In this document: in pieces, positions 1 to 7,256 of the stretch
How positions within the stretch are numbered: the first letter of the stretch is position 1
Layout of the letters: every line of letters starts with the position of its first letter
Source: an uncultured Marvinbryantia sp.
Lineage (GTDB): Bacteria > Bacillota > Clostridia > Lachnospirales > Lachnospiraceae
Direction of reading: 5' to 3'
DNA: 14,559 nt
Assembly (NCBI GenBank): GCA_934408725.1
Contig: CAKRVB010000048.1
Span: 1-14,559 of the forward strand
The notes under the pieces: model-generated
Database searches by the model: none
Told to the model about the DNA's origin: nothing
Seen by the model: only the letters and a program-made list of their open reading frames with translations
Position numbers and translations under genes: made by a program

Positions 1-81
1 GCTAAGAACCAGAAGTGCAACGAAGAAAGATATGAATATCTGAACAAACTGATTGCACTCCACGGAGCAAAAGCAGAATAG
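1..81 (+). CDS. C-terminal tail of an unidentified upstream gene (partial)
   Basis: The first 26 codons form an open frame on the plus strand that ends in TAG at 79-81, followed about 30 nt later by an intrinsic terminator, so this is the 3' end of a real gene whose start lies outside the window. The visible tail is hydrophilic and probably helical, with a motif EERYEYLNKLIALHG. I cannot assign a family from 26 residues. Helical tails with an RYxxL pattern close several large enzymes, including some pyruvate:ferredoxin oxidoreductases, but that is only a guess. Because a terminator separates it from the next gene, it is not part of the downstream operon. Confidence 0.6.
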   Translation, partial: AKNQKCNEERYEYLNKLIALHGAKAE

Positions 82-110
82 AGTGATGAAAATTCGTTTT
101 CATAAATAAT

Positions 111-150
111 AAGACGGGCATCGCCACAGTGGCGATGCCCGTTTTGCTTT
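111..150 (+). terminator. Intrinsic terminator of the upstream gene
   Basis: A perfect 13-bp inverted repeat, ACGGGCATCGCCA at 114-126 and its complement at 130-142, with a 3-nt loop CAG. It is extended by A/T and G-U pairs at the base and followed by TTT and more T residues. It is GC-rich and lies 30 nt past the upstream stop codon, which makes it a textbook Rho-independent terminator. Its T-tract abuts the -35 box of the next promoter. Confidence 0.93.
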
Positions 151-177
151 GACTTTTGACATCGTCCCCCTTATAAT
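149..177 (+). promoter_or_regulatory. SigA-type promoter of the M16C-era-recO operon
   Basis: -35 box TTGACT at 149-154, a 17-nt spacer, and a consensus -10 box TATAAT at 172-177. Initiation is predicted near 184, giving a leader of about 95 nt before the M16C start codon. The near-consensus sequence and optimal spacing suggest strong constitutive expression. No operator-like repeat was seen around it. Confidence 0.82.
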
Positions 178-279
178 AGACATCAGGGCTTTTAGCCATC
201 AGTTTTCGCAAAAAGTGGATATACTGAGAAAAAGGTTACTTTCAGCGAAGAGTAACGACATAAGATCGGAGGCACAGGC

Positions 280-3213
280 ATGTTTCGTAGTTTGCCACAA
301 TATGATGTAATTAAAACAGAAGAGATCGCAGATATCAAATCCACAGGCACCCTGCTGATTCATAAAAAGAGCGGGGCACGGGTGATGATTCTGGAAAATG
401 AAGATGAAAATAAAGTATTTAACATTGCGTTTCGCACACCGCCGGCTGACAGCACAGGTGTTGCACATATTCTGGAGCACAGTGTATTATGCGGGAGCAG
501 AAAGTTCCCATCGAAGGATCCATTCGTAGAATTGGCTAAGGGGTCATTAAATACATTTTTAAATGCCATGACCTATCCAGATAAGACCATGTATCCGATT
601 GCCAGCTGCAATATGCAGGATTTCTGCAATCTGATGGAAGTCTATGTAGATGCAGTTTTCTATCCGAATATTTATAGCAAAGAAGAAATTTTCCGTCAGG
701 AAGGATGGAGTTATGTACTGGAAAAGCCGGAAGATGAGATCATCTATAATGGAGTAGTATATAACGAGATGAAGGGGGCATTCTCTTCACCAGATGATGT
801 TCTGGACCGGGAGATCCTGAATTCCTTATATCCAGATACACCATATGGAATCGAATCTGGTGGTGATCCAAAGAATATTCCAGATCTGTCCTATGAAGAG
901 TTTCTGGCATTTCATAAAAAATATTATCATCCATCTAACAGCTATATTTATCTGTACGGAGATATGGATATGGAAGAACGTCTTTCCTGGCTGGACCTGG
1001 AATATTTAAGCAAGTTTGATGCAGATCAGGTGGAATCGGAGATCACTATGCAGCCGGCCTTTGCGGAAGTGAAAGAATTGGACAAGACCTATTCGATTTC
1101 CAATATGGAAGAGGAAGAAGACAATACGTATCTGGCTTACAACTGGTCCGTGGGAGATGTACTGGATGCAGATCTTTCTGCAGCGATGTCTATTGTAGAA
1201 TACGTATTATTGGAAGCACCTGGTGCACCACTGAAACAGGCACTGCTGGATGCATCAGTAGGAAAAGATATTGAAGGCAGCTATGACAGTGGGGTACGTC
1301 AGCCGTACTTTTCTGTGATTGCCAAGAACAGCAACCCGGAACAAAAGGAGCAGTTTGTCCACATTATTCGCACCGTTCTTCAAGAACAGGTGGAAAAAGG
1401 GCTGGAAGAGCGCACCATTCTGGCTGGTATCAACAATCTGGAATTCAAGCTTCGTGAGGCAGATTTCGGACATTTCCCGAAGGGACTGATGTATGGCATT
1501 GATGCTTTTGACAGCTGGCTGTATGACGAGAACGAGCCATTCGCTTATCTGAAGCAGATTCAGAGCTGCGATTTCTTAAAGAGTAAGCTGGGAACCGGTT
1601 ATTATGAGGAATTGATTCAGAAGTATCTTCTGGATAACACTCATGCATCTCTGATTGTCATGCGTCCGGAAAAAGGTCTGACTGCCAGAGAAGAAGAACG
1701 GGTAAAAGAAAAACTGGCTGCTTATAAAGCATCTCTTACCGAAGAAGAGATACAACAGATGATCGAGAAGACAAAGAAGCTGCGTGCATTCCAGGAGACG
1801 CCTTCTACGAAAGAAGAATTAGAGAAGATTCCGTTGCTTCAGCTCTCCGATATTCGAAAAGAGACGGCACCGATCTATAATCATCCAATCAATGTGGATG
1901 GAACGTTGTTGCTGCATCACGAACTGGATACCAATGGAATCGCTTATCTGAATGTGATGTTTGATGCAAAGAAGCTAAGTCCACAGCAGTTGTCCTATCT
2001 TGGCATTTTAAAATGCGTACTGGGGATGGTGGATACACAGAATTATGATTTTCATGAACTGAGTAACGAGATCAATATCCAGTCCGGTGGAATCTATCCG
2101 GTATCGGATGTGTTTGCAGATATGGCCAACCCAGGTGACTATGCGTCTGCCTTTGAGATGAAAGCCAAAGTTTTATATGACAAGATCGATTTTGCTTTTG
2201 ATATGATCGAAGAGATCCTCTTTACCTCCAGTCTGGAGAAAGAGAAACGGCTTTATGAGATCCTGGCCAGATTAAAGTCACGACTGCAGGTGAGACTGAC
2301 AAGTGCCGGACATTCTACTGCTGCTACCAGAGCGATGGCTCATTTTTCGCCAGTGTCTGCCTTTAATGAGCGGACAGGTGGAGTGGCACTGTATGAGCTG
2401 GTAGAATCCATTGAGACACATTTTGAGGATAAAAAAGGCGAACTTGTGGACAACTTGCAAAAGCTGCTTTCTGCCCTGTTGGTACAGGAAGGATTGATGG
2501 TCAGCCTGACTTCTGAAAAAGAAGTGCTGCCGAAAGTAGAAGAGCGGATTCGCCGTTTGAGAGGAAAATTACCGCATCAGACTGAAAACGATGAGACAAA
2601 ACAGACTTCTGACAGCATTCTGATTCCGCAGTCCAACGAAGGTCTGATGACAGCATCTCAGGTGCAGTATGTGGCACTGGCAGGTAATTTCCGTCAGTAT
2701 GGCTGTCAGTACAATGGGGCACTGCGTATTCTGCGTACCATTATGGGATATGAATATTTGTGGACTAATATCCGTGTACAGGGTGGAGCCTATGGCTGCA
2801 TGAGTGGATTTGGAAAGACAGGAGATACCTACCTGGTATCTTACCGTGACCCGAATCTTGGACGTACTCTGGATGTTTACAGGGGAATCTCAGACTATCT
2901 GAAGAATTTTACCGTAGATGAGCGGGATATGTGTAAGTATATCATTGGAACCATCAGTGAAAGCGATACACCGATGAATCCATCTGCCAAAGGCAATCGT
3001 TCTCTGAATGCCTGGATGAGCCATGTGACACAAGAAGACCTGCAGAAAGAACGGGATCAGATTCTTGGGGCCAGTCAGAGAAGCATCCGCGCACTGGAGC
3101 CATTGCTTCGTGCTGTACTGGAGCATGGCAATATCTGTGTCATTGGCGGTGAGCAGAAGATTCAGTCAGAAAAAGAACTATTTGACCAGGTACGACCACT
3201 GATTCGTGGTTAG
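280..3213 (+). CDS. M16C family zinc metallopeptidase, presequence protease (PreP/Cym1)-like
   Basis: 977 aa, the normal length for family M16C single-chain proteases that enclose and degrade unfolded peptides in a closed chamber. The inverted zinc motif HILEH is at residues 63-67 (H63 and H67 as ligands, E66 as general base). The third ligand is E163 in NEMKG, exactly 100 residues after the first His, as in PreP. The flanking LCGS, FVELAKGSLNTFLNA and TYPD blocks are also PreP-like. The C-terminal half carries R832 and Y838 in RVQGGAY, the substrate-binding Arg/Tyr pair of this family. No signal peptide is visible, so it is probably cytoplasmic, with a peptide-scavenging role inferred. The start is set by GGAGG at 268-272, 7 nt before ATG. 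It is the first gene of an operon with era and recO, and the next start lies 11 nt after its stop. Confidence 0.93.
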   Translation: MFRSLPQYDVIKTEEIADIKSTGTLLIHKKSGARVMILENEDENKVFNIAFRTPPADSTGVAHILEHSVLCGSRKFPSKDPFVELAKGSLNTFLNAMTYPDKTMYPIASCNMQDFCNLMEVYVDAVFYPNIYSKEEIFRQEGWSYVLEKPEDEIIYNGVVYNEMKGAFSSPDDVLDREILNSLYPDTPYGIESGGDPKNIPDLSYEEFLAFHKKYYHPSNSYIYLYGDMDMEERLSWLDLEYLSKFDADQVESEITMQPAFAEVKELDKTYSISNMEEEEDNTYLAYNWSVGDVLDADLSAAMSIVEYVLLEAPGAPLKQALLDASVGKDIEGSYDSGVRQPYFSVIAKNSNPEQKEQFVHIIRTVLQEQVEKGLEERTILAGINNLEFKLREADFGHFPKGLMYGIDAFDSWLYDENEPFAYLKQIQSCDFLKSKLGTGYYEELIQKYLLDNTHASLIVMRPEKGLTAREEERVKEKLAAYKASLTEEEIQQMIEKTKKLRAFQETPSTKEELEKIPLLQLSDIRKETAPIYNHPINVDGTLLLHHELDTNGIAYLNVMFDAKKLSPQQLSYLGILKCVLGMVDTQNYDFHELSNEINIQSGGIYPVSDVFADMANPGDYASAFEMKAKVLYDKIDFAFDMIEEILFTSSLEKEKRLYEILARLKSRLQVRLTSAGHSTAATRAMAHFSPVSAFNERTGGVALYELVESIETHFEDKKGELVDNLQKLLSALLVQEGLMVSLTSEKEVLPKVEERIRRLRGKLPHQTENDETKQTSDSILIPQSNEGLMTASQVQYVALAGNFRQYGCQYNGALRILRTIMGYEYLWTNIRVQGGAYGCMSGFGKTGDTYLVSYRDPNLGRTLDVYRGISDYLKNFTVDERDMCKYIIGTISESDTPMNPSAKGNRSLNAWMSHVTQEDLQKERDQILGASQRSIRALEPLLRAVLEHGNICVIGGEQKIQSEKELFDQVRPLIRG

Positions 3214-3224
3214 AAGGAGCATAG

Positions 3225-4160
3225 ATGAATATCAATTTAGAAGAATTAAGAAATATACCAAAGACAAAATCTGGATTTGTGACGCTGATTGGCCGTCCCA
3301 ATGTGGGAAAATCCACACTGATGAACCATCTCATTGGACAGAAGATTGCCATCACATCCAATAAGCCGCAGACCACCCGCAATCGGATCCAGACAGTATA
3401 TACCGATGAACGGGGACAGATTGTATTTTTGGATACACCGGGTATTCACAAAGCAAAAAATAAACTGGGTGAATATATGGTGAATGTGGCGGAGCGTACC
3501 CTGAATGAGGTAGATGTGATTCTCTGGCTGGTGGAACCAACCACGTTTATCGGAGCCGGTGAGCGCCATATTGTGGAACAGTTAAAGAAAACAAAAACAC
3601 CTGTGATTCTCATCATCAACAAAGTAGATACCGTAGATAAAAAAGAAATTATCAAATATATGGATACTTACCGCAAAGTGTACGATTTTGCGGAGATTAT
3701 TCCAGTTTCAGCGCTTCGCGCACAGAATCTGGACACTGTGTTGGATCAGGTCTTTAAGTATCTGCCATATGGACCGATGTTTTATGATGAGGACACTATT
3801 ACCGATCAGCCACAGAGACAGATTGTAGCTGAGATGATCCGGGAAAAAGCACTGCGCTGCCTGGATGAGGAGATTCCTCATGGAATTGCAGTGGCTATTG
3901 ATCAGATGAAGGAACGAAAAGGCGGCGGTATGTTTGATATTGACGCTACCATTATCTGTGAACGGGATTCCCATAAGGGAATTATCATCGGGAAAGGCGG
4001 ATCCATGCTGAAGCGTATTGGCTCTGAAGCAAGACGTGACATCGAGAATATGCTGGAAGCAAAAGTTAATCTGCAGCTTTGGGTAAAGGTAAAGAAAGAC
4101 TGGCGCGACAGCGATTTTCTGATGAAAAACTTTGGATACGACAAAAAAGAGATAGATTAA
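3225..4160 (+). CDS. era: GTPase Era, 16S rRNA-binding ribosome assembly factor
   Basis: 311 aa, typical of Era, which binds the 3' end of 16S rRNA and assists 30S subunit maturation. All GTPase motifs are visible: G1 GRPNVGKS (residues 23-30), G2 around T50-T51 in PQTTRNRI, G3 DTPG (70-73), G4 NKVD (132-135) and G5 SAL (162-164). The C-terminal KH RNA-binding domain carries the GKGG loop at 256-259 and ends with the family-typical WVKVKKDWR segment. It starts at ATG 11 nt after the M16C stop, with AAGGAG at 3214-3219 as ribosome binding site, so it is co-transcribed and probably translationally linked to the upstream gene. No odd residues were seen. Confidence 0.97.
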   Translation: MNINLEELRNIPKTKSGFVTLIGRPNVGKSTLMNHLIGQKIAITSNKPQTTRNRIQTVYTDERGQIVFLDTPGIHKAKNKLGEYMVNVAERTLNEVDVILWLVEPTTFIGAGERHIVEQLKKTKTPVILIINKVDTVDKKEIIKYMDTYRKVYDFAEIIPVSALRAQNLDTVLDQVFKYLPYGPMFYDEDTITDQPQRQIVAEMIREKALRCLDEEIPHGIAVAIDQMKERKGGGMFDIDATIICERDSHKGIIIGKGGSMLKRIGSEARRDIENMLEAKVNLQLWVKVKKDWRDSDFLMKNFGYDKKEID

Positions 4161-4189
4161 ATCGTGAGAAAGGAACATACGGTGACCAG

Positions 4190-4933
4190 ATGAGTGACAA
4201 AATAACGCTGACCGGAATGGTCCTTTCTGCGCTTCCGGTGGGAGAATATGATAAGCGCATTGTTCTGCTGACAAAAGAACGGGGGAAAATCAGTGGATTT
4301 GCCAAGGGTGCCCGGAGACAGAACAGTCCGATGATGGCGGCGGCAAATCCATTCTGCTACGGAACTTTTGAATGTTTCGAAGGAAGGACTTCTTATAATA
4401 TTTATCAGGCACAGATTGATCAGTACTTCGAGAAGCTGTCACTGGACTTTGAAAATGCATATTACGGTATGTATTTCCTGGAGTTTGCCGACTACTATGC
4501 CAGAGAAAATAACGATGAAAAAGAACTGCTAAAGCTGCTATATGTAACACTGAAGGCACTGGAACATGGCCGGGTAAACAGGAAGCTGATCCGCTATATT
4601 TATGAACTGCGTGCTATGGTCATCAATGGAGAATATCCAGAGAGCTTTTCCTGTGTCAACTGTGGTTCATCAGAGGGACTGATGGGGTATTCTGATGAAA
4701 AAAATGGTGTGATTTGTCAGAACTGTTTTCCACATATGCGTGGAAAACGGCTTATGGAGTCTACGATTTATGCCATGCAGTATGTGACGGCAGCCCCACT
4801 GGAAAAACTCTATACTTTTTTGCTGACACCGGAAGTGGAGAGAGAGTTCTGCTCTATGCAGGAGCGGTTTCGCAAAAAGCTGATTGACCGGGACTTTAAG
4901 ACTCTGGAAATTTTAAATACTTTGCAGATTTAG
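4190..4933 (+). CDS. recO: DNA repair protein RecO
   Basis: 247 aa, the usual RecO length. RecO works with RecR and RecF to load RecA onto SSB-coated single-stranded DNA and to anneal strands. Residues 1-80 form the N-terminal OB-fold (ITLTGMVLSALPVGEYDKR, then GKISGFAKGARR). The middle is helical, and a four-cysteine zinc site lies at C155, C158, C176 and C179 (CVNC and CQNC). The start is ATG at 4190, where homology begins. An upstream ATG at 4079, inside era, is in frame but would add 37 unrelated residues. The ribosome binding site is poor: GGTGA lies 4 nt upstream and AAAGGA 15 nt upstream, so coupling to era translation, 29 nt upstream, is likely. The era-recO pairing is a common Bacillota arrangement. 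Confidence 0.95.
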   Translation: MSDKITLTGMVLSALPVGEYDKRIVLLTKERGKISGFAKGARRQNSPMMAAANPFCYGTFECFEGRTSYNIYQAQIDQYFEKLSLDFENAYYGMYFLEFADYYARENNDEKELLKLLYVTLKALEHGRVNRKLIRYIYELRAMVINGEYPESFSCVNCGSSEGLMGYSDEKNGVICQNCFPHMRGKRLMESTIYAMQYVTAAPLEKLYTFLLTPEVEREFCSMQERFRKKLIDRDFKTLEILNTLQI

Positions 4934-4936
4934 CAG

Positions 4937-4965
4937 TTGAAAACAGGCCTTATTATTAGTATAAT
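4937..4965 (+). promoter_or_regulatory. SigA-type promoter of the lipoprotein gene
   Basis: -35 box TTGAAA at 4937-4942, a 17-nt spacer, and -10 box TATAAT at 4960-4965. It begins only 4 nt after the recO stop codon, and no hairpin terminator separates it from recO, so the downstream genes can receive both read-through and their own transcription. Initiation near 4972 would leave a leader of about 87 nt. Confidence 0.75.
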
Positions 4966-4981
4966 TGAGGATGTATGATCG

Positions 4982-5006
4982 TATCTGTGAATATATCAGA
5001 CAGATA
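4982..5006 (+). repeat. Inverted repeat in the lipoprotein leader
   Basis: TATCTGT at 4982-4988 and ACAGATA at 5000-5006, a 7-bp stem with an 11-nt A/T-rich loop, with one further G-U pair possible at the base. It sits 10 to 35 nt downstream of the predicted transcription start, where it could be a dyad operator or a 5' mRNA hairpin. There is no T-tract, so it is not a terminator. Function unknown. Confidence 0.4.
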
Positions 5007-5058
5007 TAGATGAGGTTTAGATGCAAAAAAGGGGAATTTGCATTTTGGAGGGCAGTTC

Positions 5059-5652
5059 ATGAAAAGGGGTTTGATATTAGCCGCAGTGATAGGTGCGGGG
5101 TGTATCCTGACCGGATGCAGCAGCTTTTCACCGGAAGTGACAGGAGTGTCTGTCAGTAAGAACGGAACTGTGACAGAGGTCATCAGAGAGAATTTTGATG
5201 CGTCCTATTACAGTGAAGAAGAACTGAAGAACACAGTGGAAAGCGAAATAGCAGACTACAACAGCAGTCATACGGACAAGGCTGTGAAAAAGAAAAGTCT
5301 GAAGATTAAAGACGGAGAAGCTCAGATGAGGCTGGTATATGATTCCTGGCAGGACTATGCCGGATTCAATCATGTGGGATTTTACGTTGGAGATATTAAT
5401 GGAGCCATTCAGGCAGGCTACGCTTTTGAGGGAACATTTTCACCGGTGACCGATGGAAAAGCAGCAGAGGGCAGCAGTGTCTGGGGGTCCAGCCTGATGA
5501 GTGGAACGAATTATAAGACAATCGTAGTGAATGAAGCATTGCTGGTAGATGTGCCGGGTAAGATCTGTTACGTTAGTGATGGGGTTAAGGTGACCGGTAA
5601 GTCAGAAGCCGTGACAGAGAGTACAGATACAGCTTATATTCTTTATGAATAA
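5059..5652 (+). CDS. Small lipoprotein of unknown function
   Basis: 197 aa with a clear lipoprotein signal: positively charged MKRG, a hydrophobic stretch, and a lipobox LTGC with the lipidated cysteine at residue 20, so it should be anchored on the outer face of the cytoplasmic membrane. The mature part is hydrophilic, with a lysine/glutamate-rich segment around residues 55-90 and a Gly-rich, mainly beta-like second half (VGFYVGDINGAIQAGYAFEGTF, given here only as a landmark around residues 110-130). I recognise no domain. The start is ATG 5059, preceded by GGAGGG at 5047-5052 with 6-nt spacing; an in-frame ATG at 5038 lies before this ribosome binding site and would spoil the signal peptide. 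It has its own promoter and lies between recO and glyQS, two genes with no obvious functional link to it. Confidence 0.85.
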   Translation: MKRGLILAAVIGAGCILTGCSSFSPEVTGVSVSKNGTVTEVIRENFDASYYSEEELKNTVESEIADYNSSHTDKAVKKKSLKIKDGEAQMRLVYDSWQDYAGFNHVGFYVGDINGAIQAGYAFEGTFSPVTDGKAAEGSSVWGSSLMSGTNYKTIVVNEALLVDVPGKICYVSDGVKVTGKSEAVTESTDTAYILYE

Positions 5653-5658
5653 TAAAAA

Positions 5659-5675
5659 GAGTGCCTGTGGCACTC
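5659..5675. other. Short hairpin between the lipoprotein gene and glyQS
   Basis: GAGTGCC at 5659-5665 and GGCACTC at 5669-5675, a perfect 7-bp GC-rich stem with loop TGT. On the plus strand it is followed by GTAAAAAG, so it lacks the U-tract of an intrinsic terminator. On the minus strand it is followed by TTTTTATT and would terminate antisense transcription. Either way it lies only 9 nt before the glyQS ribosome binding site, so it may also stabilise the upstream mRNA end or affect glyQS translation. Confidence 0.55.
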
Positions 5676-5697
5676 GTAAAAAGTGAGGAGAAACGAT

Positions 5698-7095
5698 ATG
5701 GAAAAGACAATGGACAAGATTGTTGCGCTGGCAAAATCAAGAGGATTTGTATATCCGGGTTCTGAGATTTATGGAGGTCTTGCGAATACCTGGGATTATG
5801 GTAACCTTGGTGTGGAATTAAAGAATAATGTAAAGCGTGCATGGTGGCAGAAGTTTATCCAGGAGAACCCATATAACGTTGGTGTGGACTGTGCCATTCT
5901 GATGAATCCACAGACATGGGTAGCATCCGGACATCTGGGAGGATTCTCTGATCCTCTGATGGACTGTAAGGAATGTCATGAACGTTTCCGTGCAGATAAG
6001 CTGATTGAAGACTACAGTGAAGAACATGATATCACACTGGAGAAGCCAATCGATGCATTTTCCCAGGAAGAGATGAAGAACTTTATTGAAGAACACAACG
6101 TATGCTGTCCAAGCTGTGGCAAGCATAACTTCACCGACATTCGTCAGTTCAACCTGATGTTTAAGACTTTCCAGGGTGTTACCGAAGATGCCAAGAATAC
6201 TGTATATTTAAGACCGGAAACAGCACAGGGTATTTTTGTAAACTTCAAGAATGTACAGAGAACATCCAGAAAGAAGATCCCGTTTGGTATCGGCCAGATC
6301 GGTAAGTCTTTCCGTAACGAGATCACACCGGGTAACTTCACATTCCGTACCCGTGAGTTCGAGCAGATGGAACTGGAATTCTTCTGTGAACCGGGAACAG
6401 ACCTTGATTGGTTCCAGTATTGGAGATCCTTCTGCATCAACTGGCTGCAGACTCTTGGTATCAAGGAAGACGAGATGAGAGCGAGAGACCATGCTCCGGA
6501 AGAACTTTGCTTCTACAGCAAAGGAACTACAGATATCGAATTCCTCTTCCCATTTGGATGGGGCGAACTGTGGGGAATTGCAGACAGAACAGATTATGAC
6601 CTGACACAGCATCAGAATACATCCGGTCAGGATATGACTTACTTTGATGATGAAAAACGTGAAAAATACATTCCATATGTCATCGAGCCATCCCTTGGAG
6701 CAGACCGTGTGGTTCTGGCTTTCCTGTGCAGTGCTTATGACGAAGAGAATATCGGAACAGAAGAAAAACCAGACATCAGAACTGTGATGCATTTCCATCC
6801 GGCACTGGCACCTGTTAAGATTGGTGTACTTCCACTGTCCAAGAAGCTGAATGAAGGCGCAGAAAAGGTATTTGCGCAGTTATCTAAGAAATATAACTGT
6901 GAGTTTGACGATCGTGGAAACATCGGAAAACGTTATCGTCGTCAGGATGAGATCGGTACTCCGTTCTGTGTAACTTATGACTTCGATTCTGAGACAGACG
7001 GAGCAGTTACCATCCGTGACCGTGACACTATGGAACAGGTTCGTGTAAAGATCGATGAACTGGATGCATACTTTGCAGATAAGTTTACATTCTAA
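5698..7095 (+). CDS. glyQS: Glycine--tRNA ligase, single-chain homodimeric type
   Basis: 465 aa, the usual length for the alpha2 class II glycyl-tRNA synthetase (also annotated glyS), which charges tRNA-Gly using ATP. Motif 2 is at about residues 205-224 ([13 protein letters not shown]) and motif 3 at about 331-342 ([12 protein letters not shown]). Glycine/ATP-site blocks such as LRPETAQG (about 171-178) are intact. A probable zinc insertion is formed by C90/C93 and C137/C140. The anticodon-binding domain spans about 370-460. Start ATG 5698 has GAGGAG at 5685-5690, 7 nt upstream; the in-frame GTG at 5683 overlaps that site and is unlikely to be used. No T-box leader precedes it: only 45 nt separate it from the lipoprotein gene, with which it is probably co-transcribed. 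A strong terminator follows. Confidence 0.97.
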   Translation: MEKTMDKIVALAKSRGFVYPGSEIYGGLANTWDYGNLGVELKNNVKRAWWQKFIQENPYNVGVDCAILMNPQTWVASGHLGGFSDPLMDCKECHERFRADKLIEDYSEEHDITLEKPIDAFSQEEMKNFIEEHNVCCPSCGKHNFTDIRQFNLMFKTFQGVTEDAKNTVYLRPETAQGIFVNFKNVQRTSRKKIPFGIGQIGKSFRNEITPGNFTFRTREFEQMELEFFCEPGTDLDWFQYWRSFCINWLQTLGIKEDEMRARDHAPEELCFYSKGTTDIEFLFPFGWGELWGIADRTDYDLTQHQNTSGQDMTYFDDEKREKYIPYVIEPSLGADRVVLAFLCSAYDEENIGTEEKPDIRTVMHFHPALAPVKIGVLPLSKKLNEGAEKVFAQLSKKYNCEFDDRGNIGKRYRRQDEIGTPFCVTYDFDSETDGAVTIRDRDTMEQVRVKIDELDAYFADKFTF

Positions 7096-7110
7096 ATAAC
7101 TATAATGATT

Positions 7111-7161
7111 AAAAAAGGGCAAAAACAGTCGTAAATTTCTACGATTGTTTTTGCCCTTTTT
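7111..7161. terminator. Strong bidirectional intrinsic terminator after glyQS
   Basis: A 22-bp stem joins 7112-7133 and 7140-7161, with one G-U pair and a 6-nt loop. The stem is AAAAAGGGCAAAAACAGTCG-like on the left and its complement on the right. It has A-tracts on the left and T-tracts on the right, so it can terminate transcription from either strand. It closes the glyQS unit and isolates the next gene. Confidence 0.93.
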
Positions 7162-7177
7162 ATATGTTATTTTAAAC

Positions 7178-7206
7178 TTGGCTGGAAGAAAAAACTGCAT
7201 TATAAT
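7178..7206 (+). promoter_or_regulatory. Promoter of the secreted transglutaminase-like protein gene
   Basis: -35 box TTGGCT at 7178-7183, a 17-nt spacer and -10 box TATAAT at 7201-7206. Initiation near 7213 would give a leader of about 44 nt. It follows the glyQS terminator directly, so the downstream gene is an independent transcription unit. Confidence 0.72.
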
Positions 7207-7256
7207 GAAAGAAAATGACAAGCAGATGAATAAAGAACAGCCAGAGGATAGTGAGA

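Noticed and set aside
156..177. TTGACA at 156-161 upstream of TATAAT at 172-177
   Set aside because: The spacer is only 10 nt; TTGACT at 149-154 gives the correct 17 nt and is used instead.
4079..4189. Upstream ATG at 4079 as recO start
   Set aside because: It would overlap the end of era by 82 nt and add 37 residues with no similarity to RecO, whose OB-fold begins right at ATG 4190.
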